A stretch of 47,751 bases of DNA from a virus. Each line of letters opens with the position of its first letter. Within the stretch, counting starts at the first letter, position 1. Where the stretch lies: positions 1-47,751 of IMG/VR virus record IMGVR_UViG_3300006754_000032; one strand, written 5' to 3'. This document shows positions 1 to 6,663 of the stretch, piece by piece. Position numbers and translations under genes: made by a program. The notes beneath the pieces are model-generated. The model made no database searches and was not told where the DNA came from. It saw only the letters and a list, made by a program, of their open reading frames with translations.

Positions 1-1455
1 GCAGAACCTAAACAAGGATTTAAAAATCATGTTGTTTCGTTTGACGCTAATTCACTATATCCAAATGTAATGATATCTCTTAACACTTCACCTGAAACAA
101 AAGTAGGTAAAGTGGAAACAACTGATAATAAAATTATTATTCGACATGTCACTGGTAAAGTGTTTGAACTCGATAGACCGGCTTTTGCGAAGTTCCTTAA
201 AGATGAGGAATGCGCCTTATCAAAAGCCGGGATTTTATTTACGCAAAAGAAAAAAGGTATTATACCGGAGTTCTTAGAGTACTACTACAATCAACGCGTA
301 AAAATTAAGAAAGATCTCTTTAAAGCTAAAACCAAGCTTAAAAAGCTTAAAAAAGATACTCCGGAGTATACAGATGCTAAGTACGAGGTCGAACGACTTA
401 ATACATCTCAGATGGTTATCAAGATTCTTATTAACTCGTGTTATGGTTATATGGGTAATAAAAACGCTCCTATTGGAGATGATGATATCGCATCATCGGT
501 GACATTAACAGGTCAAGCAGTAATTAAGTTTTCGAATGAGCTTATTAAAGAGTTTATTAAAAAGGAAATACCCACAATTACCGACCATGAATTAGAACAA
601 TGCATTGTATACAATGATACCGATTCATCATATGTTTCTATTACACCGCTTGTAGATAAAGGTCTAAAGTTTTTAGATGGTGATGATATACATCAAGATA
701 CACATGACAAAATTCAAGAGATTGAAAATTATCTAAATACCGGTGTTGAGAGCTGGGCTAAAAAATCTCTACTGTCAAAGGATAGCCGGTTTGTGTTTAA
801 GCGAGAGTGTATTGCAGATGTAGGTGTATTTTTACAAAAGAAAAGATATGTAATGCATATTCTCGATGATGAAGGTATTAAGGAAAATAAATTTAAATAT
901 ACAGGTGTTGAGGTGGTACGTACAACAATGCCTAATGCTATTAAGCCATATGCAAAAAAGATTATTGAAACAATGTTAAGTACACAGTCTTTAACTAAGA
1001 CAAATAAAGTGCTTAATAAAACATATGATATTTTTAAGGAACTAAGTCCAGAAGAACTTGCGTTTGTTATGGGTGTTAAAGGATATGAAAAATATGCGGT
1101 TGCTTGTAATGAATTTAATACAGTTAAAAGTATGCCTATTCATGTTAAGTCTGCATATTTTTATAACTTACTTTTAGATAAACTTAATACTGGCAACAAG
1201 TACGAATCATTAGGTTCTGGTGATAAGGTTCGTTATATGTACGTGGAGACACCAAATAAGTATGGGCTAAATAGTATTGGATTTAAATATAATTACCCTT
1301 CCGAGTTTAAAGATACTTTTAAAATTGATTATGACAAAATGTTTGAAAAGATTTTATTTCAAGGCATTCAGAGATTTTATGATTGTGTGGGTTGGAATAT
1401 TCGTAAGCCGGCTGAGAATGTTACAGTAGAACTTTTTGACTTGTTTAGTAAATAA
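1..1455 (+). CDS. 43: DNA polymerase, family B (T4 gp43-like), 3' part
   Basis: The reading frame is open from base 1, so the gene begins upstream of the window and only the C-terminal 484 residues are here. These form the palm, fingers and thumb of a family B replicative polymerase. Motif A (DANSLYPNV) is at fragment residues 15-23, the fingers motif B is seen as KILINSCYGYMGN, and motif C, with the catalytic aspartates, as YNDTDSSY. The exonuclease domain must lie upstream. The enzyme would act with the gp45 clamp, gp44 clamp loader, gp32 and the gp41/gp61 primosome, all of which are also encoded in this window. The stop codon overlaps a TAAATA-type box in front of the next gene. Identity is certain from the motifs; the true start is not visible. 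Confidence 0.96.
   Translation, partial: AEPKQGFKNHVVSFDANSLYPNVMISLNTSPETKVGKVETTDNKIIIRHVTGKVFELDRPAFAKFLKDEECALSKAGILFTQKKKGIIPEFLEYYYNQRVKIKKDLFKAKTKLKKLKKDTPEYTDAKYEVERLNTSQMVIKILINSCYGYMGNKNAPIGDDDIASSVTLTGQAVIKFSNELIKEFIKKEIPTITDHELEQCIVYNDTDSSYVSITPLVDKGLKFLDGDDIHQDTHDKIQEIENYLNTGVESWAKKSLLSKDSRFVFKRECIADVGVFLQKKRYVMHILDDEGIKENKFKYTGVEVVRTTMPNAIKPYAKKIIETMLSTQSLTKTNKVLNKTYDIFKELSPEELAFVMGVKGYEKYAVACNEFNTVKSMPIHVKSAYFYNLLLDKLNTGNKYESLGSGDKVRYMYVETPNKYGLNSIGFKYNYPSEFKDTFKIDYDKMFEKILFQGIQRFYDCVGWNIRKPAENVTVELFDLFSK
1447..1454 (+). promoter_or_regulatory. candidate late promoter box for the 105-aa gene
   Basis: AGTAAATA ends 8 nt before the ATG at 1463. It overlaps the polymerase stop codon, where an AAATAA string is common by chance, so this is one of the weaker members of the class. 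Confidence 0.35.
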
Positions 1456-1462
1456 GATTACT

Positions 1463-1780
1463 ATGGCAGTACAACCCGGCGGATATTTAGATAGACCAGA
1501 AGACGATAATACTCATAACGCACACCCGGCGTGGAAGAGAGGAAAGATCGCTGGTATTTTAGAAACTTTAGCTATTCTAAAGGAGATTATTACAGGAGCA
1601 GATAATGGCACCGGAACTATTAACTCCACGGAGATTGAAAAAATTAGAAGATCAGTTTTTATAATGAGAGATGCTCTTACTCATGCATCTGATAAATCAA
1701 CATATCTCTCGAAACAAGCGAAAGAAGCGCTTGACGAGGCAATTAAGGTGGCAAGTACTTTAGTTTATCAAAAAAAATAG
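1463..1780 (+). CDS. hypothetical protein, 105 aa
   Basis: I do not recognise this protein. The frame can be extended upstream to 1436 into the polymerase gene, but the ATG at 1463 (MAVQPGGY) is preferred because it leaves a 7-nt gap after the polymerase stop and follows a TAAATA box. After a polar N-terminus of about 28 residues, it appears mostly helical, with heptad-like spacing of Ile/Leu in residues 30-100 (GILETLAILKEII; KQAKEALDEAIKVAS). It has no cysteines, membrane segment or signal peptide. It lies directly behind DNA polymerase on the same strand, so an accessory role in replication is possible but unsupported. Confidence 0.75.
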   Translation: MAVQPGGYLDRPEDDNTHNAHPAWKRGKIAGILETLAILKEIITGADNGTGTINSTEIEKIRRSVFIMRDALTHASDKSTYLSKQAKEALDEAIKVASTLVYQKK

Positions 1781-1808
1781 TGGACTATTACCAAATTTAA
1801 TTTAATAT
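1781..1808 (+). promoter_or_regulatory. possible sigma70-like promoter for the 118-aa gene
   Basis: TGGACT (1781-1786), a 16-bp spacer and TAATAT (1803-1808) lie 6 nt before the ATG at 1815. Each hexamer matches consensus at 4 of 6 bases. The geometry is the same as in front of uvsX, gene 32 and dut, which is the main reason to list it. Confidence 0.35.
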
Positions 1809-1814
1809 ATTATT

Positions 1815-2171
1815 ATGGCAGACAAAAAACCAATTAAGACAATTATTGATCACATCGGCCGGACTGTCGTAGGTTCAGTCACAAAAGAGGATACTAAGAA
1901 CATTACTCTTTTTAACCCTGTGATTATTCACGTACAACCAGACTCCCAATCCGGTCAATTACAAGTACAATCGTTTCCGTATATCTTTATGGAGTTCCTA
2001 AAGGATAAGGACAAGAACAACTGGACCTTTAATAAGGCAGCCATTAGTACGTCTGATGTTGAGCTAGACGAGAGAATCATTACTCAGTACGAAAATATCA
2101 ATAATCCTCAGCCGCCTATTCAAGAAACTTCAGCAGAAGAGCCAGAAGTAATTAAGCTCTTTGATGATTAA
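1815..2171 (+). CDS. hypothetical protein, 118 aa, possibly Sm-like
   Basis: Function unknown. The first ~75 residues alternate short strands and polar turns (IIDHIGRTVVGSV; ITLFNPVIIHVQ; LQVQSFPYIFMEFL), the kind of pattern expected for a small beta-barrel. My impression is that similar proteins of this length occur in marine T4-like phages, where they are unannotated; a comparison with LSm/Sm folds is only a guess. The C-terminal ~25 residues are acidic and proline-rich (PPIQETSAEEPE), ending in a DD pair, and look disordered. It sits between the polymerase cluster and hsp20 on the same strand, with no recognisable ribosome binding site in front of the ATG. Confidence 0.75.
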   Translation: MADKKPIKTIIDHIGRTVVGSVTKEDTKNITLFNPVIIHVQPDSQSGQLQVQSFPYIFMEFLKDKDKNNWTFNKAAISTSDVELDERIITQYENINNPQPPIQETSAEEPEVIKLFDD

Positions 2172-2192
2172 TTGCTAAAATACGCATTGTGT

Positions 2193-2200
2193 AATAAATA
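2193..2200 (+). promoter_or_regulatory. late promoter box for hsp20
   Basis: AATAAATA ends 8 nt before the hsp20 ATG at 2209. It lies in the intergenic gap and is not part of a stop codon. T4-type late boxes cover about -13 to -6, so the predicted 5' leader would be only about 3 nt. Confidence 0.55.
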
Positions 2201-2208
2201 ATTTTACT

Positions 2209-2619
2209 ATGAAACTAACTAAGTACACACACAACCCAATCGCAGAAATCGAAAGAGCCTTTGATGGTTTTTTCAATCTGACACCAGTCTTCCACCAGTT
2301 GGAAGAAGTATATAAAACAGGAGATCAAGTTCGATTTGCATCGGATGAAGATGCACTAAGCGTGCAAATTGATCTGCCAGGAGTCACAAAAGAGAATTTA
2401 GATCTTTCTACTGACACCGATCAACGCGAGGTCTATATTAAGGCAAAGCGTCAAGTAAAAGCCCATGACGGGGAAAAGGAACAAACCTATAATAGGTCGT
2501 TCTCAGTTGGAAGAGAGTTTGATCTTAACAAGATTGATTTCACTTATGTCAATGGAGTCCTTGAGGTCGATGTACCTCGTAGGAAGAAAGAAGAATATAT
2601 TAAAACATATAAAGTTTAA
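2209..2619 (+). CDS. hsp20: small heat shock protein, Hsp20/alpha-crystallin family
   Basis: A 136-residue ATP-independent holdase chaperone. The alpha-crystallin domain spans roughly residues 42-132. Hallmarks are SVQIDLPGVTKENLDLS at the domain start, a second strand set with EVYIKAKRQV and YNRSFSVGREFDLNKI, and the conserved late strand YVNGVLEVDVPR near the C-terminus. The short N-terminal region begins with the class-typical pattern of a few polar residues followed by a Phe-containing amphipathic stretch (FDGFFNL). Hsp20 genes are common in marine T4-like phages, where a role in capsid assembly or host proteostasis is suspected. A late promoter box precedes it. The noncoding structured stretch at 2629-2850 follows and carries its terminator. 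Confidence 0.93.
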   Translation: MKLTKYTHNPIAEIERAFDGFFNLTPVFHQLEEVYKTGDQVRFASDEDALSVQIDLPGVTKENLDLSTDTDQREVYIKAKRQVKAHDGEKEQTYNRSFSVGREFDLNKIDFTYVNGVLEVDVPRRKKEEYIKTYKV

Positions 2620-2628
2620 CAATTAAAT

Positions 2629-2793
2629 GGGCTTAGCTAGCCCAACCCGGGTGTGCCTGAATAAACATTTTAAGCAAGAGTGTTAAGGGGGCTGCAACTT
2701 ACATGGAGGGTCAACTGACTATTATGTGTAAGGGAACGGAGTACAAGTAGGGAAAAAGATGAAACTGCATCTTGCCCACCCGAAAGTTGGAGG
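2629..2793 (+). ncRNA. candidate structured RNA downstream of hsp20
   Basis: No credible coding sequence lies in this ~265-nt gap, but the DNA folds well on paper. CCAAC (2642-2646) pairs with GTTGG (2786-2790), and CGGGT (2648-2652) with ACCCG (2778-2782). Together they form a 10-bp closing helix with a 1-nt bulge opposite AAA. Inside are a CTTACA/TGTAAG arm (2698-2703/2727-2732) and a strong arm, GGG (2750-2752) plus AAGATG (2756-2761) paired with CATCTT (2768-2773) plus CCC (2775-2777). An alternative hairpin GGGCT/AGCCC sits at 2629-2643. The base composition is richer in G than that of the flanking genes. A strong terminator follows at 2825. It could be a processed 3' UTR of hsp20, a stand-alone sRNA or a regulatory leader. 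I do not recognise a known family. Confidence 0.55.
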
Positions 2794-2824
2794 TAACCAG
2801 AAAATCCTCTCACCCACCTTTTTT

Positions 2825-2849
2825 AAAAGCCCCGAAAGGGGCTTTTTTT
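2825..2849 (+). terminator. rho-independent terminator after hsp20/ncRNA
   Basis: A 9-bp stem, AAAAGCCCC (2825-2833) paired with GGGGCTTTT (2838-2846), encloses a GAAA tetraloop and runs into seven T residues (2843-2849). It is the best intrinsic terminator in the window on the plus strand and isolates uvsX from upstream transcription. Confidence 0.93.
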
Positions 2850-2850
2850 A

Positions 2851-2878
2851 TTGAATTTAAGGACGTATATTATATAAT
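2851..2878 (+). promoter_or_regulatory. sigma70-like promoter of uvsX
   Basis: TTGAAT (2851-2856), a 16-bp spacer and a perfect TATAAT (2873-2878) lie directly after the terminator. The ATG follows after only 7 nt, so the expected transcription start falls on or next to the start codon. Confidence 0.8.
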
Positions 2879-2885
2879 ACTTTAT

Positions 2886-4022
2886 ATGGATAAAGATATT
2901 ACTAGTGCATTGGATGCTATTGATAAAGTAAACCCCTTCGCAACTTATTTAGATAACAATTCACTCAGTCACGTTGGATCATGGATTGATACAGGATCTT
3001 ATGTGCTAAACGCAATTATTTCCGGTTCAATTCACGGCGGAATACCTAAAGGTAGAGTAACAGTACTTGCCGGTGAGTCGATGACAGGTAAGTCGCTTTT
3101 TGTCCAAAAAATTCTAGCCAAGGCCCAGGAGGACGGGCTCGTCCCTGTTATCTTTGATACTGAAAATGCTATTGACCCGGAAGGAGCTGCAAGATTAGGG
3201 CTAGATATTAGCAAAGTTAAATATGTTCCTTGTACTAGTATTGAACAAACTCGTAATTCACTGTATAAGTTTCTTATGGTGGTAAAAGAAAAGGGACTAG
3301 AGGGTAAGTTTATTGTAGCTATTGACTCACTAGCTAATCTTCAATCAGAGCTTGAACTGTCGCGGATGAGTAAAGACAGTGTTAGTTCAGATATGGGTAC
3401 AAAAGCGCGCGCAATGAAGACATTAATGCAAACTTGTACAAATTTAGGGTCAGTTACACAAACCACTATCCTATGTACTAATCATGTCTATGATGACCCA
3501 ACAGCTCTGTTTCCTTCTATTGAAAAAAATATGCCAGGTGGTAAATCATGCATTTATCTTCCATCAGTAACAGTTCAACTAGCACGCAAGCCAATGAAAT
3601 CAGATGGCGGTAAGACTGTTGATGGGGAATTGGCAGTTGGTCAGAAAAAATACGCTGGAATTATTATTAGAGCCCTTACGCGTAAAAATAGATTTATTAA
3701 ACAGTACCTTGAAGGTGAAATATACCTTTCATTTGCTTCTGGACTTGATCGCTACTATGGATTAGTTGATCTGGCCGTTGGTGTTGGTGCAGTAGTTCAA
3801 ACTGGAGCAACTTATCAGCTTGAAGATGGTACTAAGCTAGGCTATTATAAGAATTGGAGGAAGGATGTTAAACTTTGGGAAGAGACTATTCTTCCAAAAC
3901 TTGAAGAACGAATTAAAGATGAGTGGTCTTATAGTAATAAAGAAGAAGAGCCACCTGATGAATTAGGTTTAGATGGTTTAGATGATTTAATTAATGAAAA
4001 AGAAACTAGTACTGACTCTTAG
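2886..4022 (+). CDS. uvsX: UvsX RecA-like recombinase
   Basis: A 378-residue strand-exchange recombinase of the RecA/UvsX family, close to T4 UvsX in length. Walker A is GESMTGKS (residues 63-70). Walker B is FIVAIDSLAN (about 142-151). The C-terminal ~40 residues are acidic (EEEPPDELGLDGLDDL), as usual for phage recombinases. It forms filaments on gp32-coated single strands and drives recombination-dependent replication. The frame is open further upstream to a TTG at 2772, but that extension would translate the terminator and promoter, so the ATG at 2886 is chosen. The 3' end overlaps the queC start by 29 nt. Confidence 0.95.
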   Translation: MDKDITSALDAIDKVNPFATYLDNNSLSHVGSWIDTGSYVLNAIISGSIHGGIPKGRVTVLAGESMTGKSLFVQKILAKAQEDGLVPVIFDTENAIDPEGAARLGLDISKVKYVPCTSIEQTRNSLYKFLMVVKEKGLEGKFIVAIDSLANLQSELELSRMSKDSVSSDMGTKARAMKTLMQTCTNLGSVTQTTILCTNHVYDDPTALFPSIEKNMPGGKSCIYLPSVTVQLARKPMKSDGGKTVDGELAVGQKKYAGIIIRALTRKNRFIKQYLEGEIYLSFASGLDRYYGLVDLAVGVGAVVQTGATYQLEDGTKLGYYKNWRKDVKLWEETILPKLEERIKDEWSYSNKEEEPPDELGLDGLDDLINEKETSTDS

Positions 4023-4752
4023 TGGGGGAATGGACTCATCTGTGCTGTTGTATATGGCACAAGATAGAGGCTATGATCATATACATACCATAACCTTTGA
4101 CTATGGTCAAAGGCATAAACAAGAACTCGCTTGTGTTAAAAAACAAATTAATAATTTTAATAACATGTTTAGCGGGTGGTTTAATTTAAAGATTACTAAT
4201 AAGGTCTTAGATGTAAAGTATATTAAAGACATTGCGCCTACCTCATCTTTAACTAATAAAGATATTGATAATCCTAATATTAGCGAGATGGCAGGTGATG
4301 CACAGCCTGTCTCATACGTACCGTTTCGGAATTTAATGTTTCTATCTATTTGCTCGTCATATGCTGAAAGTGTAGGTGCAGATACAGTATGGTATGGTGC
4401 TGCACAGGTTGATTCACTAGCTGGGTATTGGGACGGTAGTGAAGAGTTTGTTAATGTAGTTAATGAAGTAACAGATCTTAATAGAGAGAACAGAATTAAC
4501 ATTGAAGCACCGCTTCTTGACATGTCGAAGGCTGCAATTGTTAAAGAAGGAATTAGACTAGGAGTTACATATGGTGATACATGGACATGCTATTCGAATA
4601 GAGAAGATGGGCTAGCTGATGCCACAACTCCGTCAAGTAGTATGCGAATAACGGGGTTTATTGATGCTGGGTATGAAGACCCTATTCAATATGTCCAACA
4701 GGAAAAGTTGGATGACCTATACAAAGAAAATAACTGCAAGGAGTGTGCTTAG
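3994..4752 (+). CDS. queC: QueC-like 7-cyano-7-deazaguanine synthase (divergent)
   Basis: QueC converts 7-carboxy-7-deazaguanine to preQ0 with ATP and ammonia. The PP-loop SGGMDS is at residues 10-15. The FDYGQRHKQE segment (35-44), VPFRNLMFLS (109-118) and the ending GFIDAGYEDP (221-230) are all family-typical. The start is fixed by the PP-loop, which forces a 29-nt overlap with uvsX. Oddly, the usual cysteine cluster (CGxCxxC before the LRxxGF-like segment) is missing. Cys199 of the TCY motif remains, but the region around residues 206-217 has Ala/Thr/Ser in place of three cysteines. A CxxC (C248, C251) appears at the extreme C-terminus instead. With the amidotransferase at 6664 it suggests deazaguanine modification of phage DNA. 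Assignment to the QueC family is strong; the exact reaction is uncertain. Confidence 0.88.
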   Translation: MKKKLVLTLSGGMDSSVLLYMAQDRGYDHIHTITFDYGQRHKQELACVKKQINNFNNMFSGWFNLKITNKVLDVKYIKDIAPTSSLTNKDIDNPNISEMAGDAQPVSYVPFRNLMFLSICSSYAESVGADTVWYGAAQVDSLAGYWDGSEEFVNVVNEVTDLNRENRINIEAPLLDMSKAAIVKEGIRLGVTYGDTWTCYSNREDGLADATTPSSSMRITGFIDAGYEDPIQYVQQEKLDDLYKENNCKECA

Positions 4753-6164
4753 AGACCGTAGCGTCTAAGCTCTTCTAGCTGCCAGTGTGTCTTAGGCTTG
4801 TATTTTTCCTTAAATGACTGACTTTTAACTTCAGTCAGTTTATTACGTTTGTCAGAAGCTACTTGCTCGTTAATATAACGGGAAGTATCGGTTTGATGTG
4901 AGTCGAGCATTGGACTGTAACTAAAGTCCTCTTCTAGTGTCTCTTCATTCTCTCCATTTAATTTCTTTTTTGCATGCTCTCTTTTATCATCATCGACAAG
5001 AGCATCTAAAACATCTTCGTAATCGGTTGAAGGGATATAATCCTCCGGCTGCTCTTTAGTTAAGAAATGATCAAGCTCTAAGCCACCAAATTCATCATCC
5101 TCTTCATCACTGACATTTGCTCTAAACTGACATCTTTTTTTAGCTAACTTTGATGGAGGCGATGCACAATACTGACTCATTGACTCACCAGCTGCTTTTG
5201 CGGCTCTAGTTAAAGCGCCTTCTGTCCCCTTCTTCTTCATACCCTTAACTGCACCCTGAATCCAATCTTCATTATCTTCTGGTGTAGTAAGACCACCTCC
5301 CTCTTCACCCATTGAATACTCATCAGGCATACCCTCCGGTTCGTCTATTCCATAACCCACTTGCTCATCTTCGTCTGGAGCCATAACAACAACTACACTA
5401 TCACTAATTTTATCAACGTCTCTCTTTAGCGCTGCTTCAATCTTATCAATACCGTGTGCTATAACTGCTTTAGCAAGCGGCGTTCCAGGGTCAACTGAAA
5501 ACTGTACAGTATCATTACTAATATCTAAACCATCCTCATTAGCATACTTAGAAACGATATTACCGACATCTTCAACACGCTCAGCATCTCTAATTTTAAT
5601 CTCAATAAAGGTAGTTGGATCTGCTTTTGAATCTTCTAAGCTTTGCGCTAATTCTTGTTCTGCGTCATCCAACTGACCAACTGTATCTTCAACCGCGTCC
5701 CCTACATCTGCACCTGCTTTAATATCCTTTGCGAGCTCTATAGCAGCTTTTTGCGCCGCGTATTTTTCTTCTCTTCCTCTATTAGTAGTAGCTCTATTAA
5801 TATACGTCGCGAGACCGTCTTTTATTGCATCAGCAATCTCATCTTTACTTTTTTCAATTTCTCTTTCCTTAGAATCTAATAAAGCTAATAAGTTATTCTT
5901 TTTAGCAGAAAACCCTGTACCCCTTTTCGCAGCATTCAATTCTTCATCACTAATTACCTCGAGATCATATAATACCGTTCTAATAAAGTTAATTGTATCT
6001 AATGGTGCAGAACTAAACCCCGCAGATCTTAGCTCTCTTGTAACAGGACCGAAAGAAGGGTGATATTTTTCATAAGGAGATTTTTTAGCTTCCTCGAGAA
6101 ACTCTGACCTGTTGAATAAATCATTAAAGCCACTAAAATTGTCGGTGTAGTTAAAGGAACTCAT
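4749..6164 (-). CDS. acidic late protein of unknown function, 471 aa
   Basis: I do not recognise this protein. The N-terminal ~100 residues look globular (FRPVTREL-like turn, FIRTVLYDLEVISDEEL). Residues ~95-190 are charged and helical, with likely coiled coil (KEREIEKSKDEIADAIKDG; DDAEQELAQSLEDSKAD). Residues ~250-330 are very acidic and Gly-rich. A small Cys pair (QYCASPPSKLAKKRC) sits near 345-360, and the C-terminus (~430-471) is basic. It is the only minus-strand gene in its neighbourhood and has a consensus TATAAATA late box 6 nt before the ATG, so it is probably an abundant late product such as an internal head or scaffold-like protein. Its stop codon overlaps the queC stop by 4 nt. 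Confidence 0.85.
   Translation of the reverse strand: MSSFNYTDNFSGFNDLFNRSEFLEEAKKSPYEKYHPSFGPVTRELRSAGFSSAPLDTINFIRTVLYDLEVISDEELNAAKRGTGFSAKKNNLLALLDSKEREIEKSKDEIADAIKDGLATYINRATTNRGREEKYAAQKAAIELAKDIKAGADVGDAVEDTVGQLDDAEQELAQSLEDSKADPTTFIEIKIRDAERVEDVGNIVSKYANEDGLDISNDTVQFSVDPGTPLAKAVIAHGIDKIEAALKRDVDKISDSVVVVMAPDEDEQVGYGIDEPEGMPDEYSMGEEGGGLTTPEDNEDWIQGAVKGMKKKGTEGALTRAAKAAGESMSQYCASPPSKLAKKRCQFRANVSDEEDDEFGGLELDHFLTKEQPEDYIPSTDYEDVLDALVDDDKREHAKKKLNGENEETLEEDFSYSPMLDSHQTDTSRYINEQVASDKRNKLTEVKSQSFKEKYKPKTHWQLEELRRYGL
4817..4841 (+). terminator. possible plus-strand terminator inside the opposing gene
   Basis: ACTGACT (4817-4823) and AGTCAGT (4833-4839) form a perfect 7-bp stem with a 9-nt loop, followed by a short TTTATT stretch. 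It lies 65 nt beyond the queC stop, within the coding sequence of the convergent 471-residue gene. The T-tract is weak, so this is only a candidate. Confidence 0.35.
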
Positions 6165-6170
6165 TTAATA

Positions 6171-6178
6171 TATTTATA
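6171..6178 (-). promoter_or_regulatory. consensus T4-type late promoter TATAAATA
   Basis: Exact TATAAATA on the minus strand, 6 nt before the ATG of the 471-residue gene. With T4 geometry the transcript would begin about one base before the start codon. The box lies in the 17-bp gap before the divergent gene at 6182. Confidence 0.75.
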
Positions 6179-6181
6179 TCT

Positions 6182-6634
6182 ATGAAGCTGAATTATAAGG
6201 ATTTTAACAAAATGACTGAAAAAGAGCTGTGTAAACTACCAGGAGTAGGAAGAACCACAGCTAGACGTATTGTTGGATTTAGACCTTTTCGTCATAATGA
6301 CGATTTATTTAAAGTAAAGGGACTAGGGAAAAAGACACTTAAAAATTTGGGAATTCAAAAAACCAAAAAGAAAAAGAAAAAATGGTATACCATCGATGGT
6401 GTCGATTACCCAGATTGTGCACTGGCTAGAGATACGAGATACGGTCACATTGATCTGTTTTGGAGAGTACCTAAAGAACACCGGGAAAGTATAGGTCCCC
6501 CATCCCCGTGGATACTCAGAAATCGTCGTATAGATGAAAAGACAAGGGCAGAAGGGCCTGATGGGCTTATGAGTAGGTACGTCGACAACTCTTTTATGTG
6601 GGAACCAGGGTTTAAATTTCCATGGGAAGATTGA
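6182..6634 (+). CDS. helix-hairpin-helix DNA-binding protein, 150 aa
   Basis: Residues 11-57 contain two helix-hairpin-helix motifs of the ComEA/competence type: CKLPGVGRTTARRIVGF and FKVKGLGKKTLKNLG, separated by a linker. Such motifs bind the DNA backbone without sequence specificity. A lysine run (residues 59-67) follows and should strengthen DNA binding. The C-terminal ~80 residues are rich in aromatic, Arg and Pro residues and match nothing I recognise (WYTIDGVDYPDC; PWILRNRR). It has no visible nuclease motif. It starts 17 nt from the divergent late gene and precedes the amidotransferase by 29 nt. A role in DNA repair, recombination or DNA modification is possible. Confidence 0.85.
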   Translation: MKLNYKDFNKMTEKELCKLPGVGRTTARRIVGFRPFRHNDDLFKVKGLGKKTLKNLGIQKTKKKKKKWYTIDGVDYPDCALARDTRYGHIDLFWRVPKEHRESIGPPSPWILRNRRIDEKTRAEGPDGLMSRYVDNSFMWEPGFKFPWED

Positions 6635-6658
6635 TTACCTCGTAAAATATATTAACAT
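6631..6658 (+). promoter_or_regulatory. possible sigma70-like promoter for the amidotransferase
   Basis: TTGATT (6631-6636, overlapping the upstream stop codon), a 16-bp spacer and TAACAT (6653-6658) end 5 nt before the ATG at 6664. The hexamers each match 4 of 6 consensus bases; the spacing matches the better promoters in this window. Confidence 0.4.
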
Positions 6659-6663
6659 ATGTT

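Noticed and set aside
2628-2748. Two short ATG frames (19 and 15 codons) in the hsp20-uvsX gap
   Set aside because: Too short, no initiation signals, and the bases are better explained by long-range RNA helices.
2629-2793. Resemblance to the glutamine riboswitch / Downstream-peptide RNA (ACGGA and AGTAGG elements near 2736-2752)
   Set aside because: The short elements match only loosely and the closing CGTTC/GAACG helix of that family is missing.
2772-2885. Upstream extension of uvsX to a TTG start
   Set aside because: It would translate the structured RNA end, the terminator and the sigma70-like promoter; the ATG at 2886 directly follows that promoter and starts UvsX-like sequence.
4694-4712. 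Hairpin TCCAAC/GTTGGA at the queC 3' end as terminator for the minus-strand gene
   Set aside because: There is no T-tract following it in the minus direction and the stem is only 6 bp.
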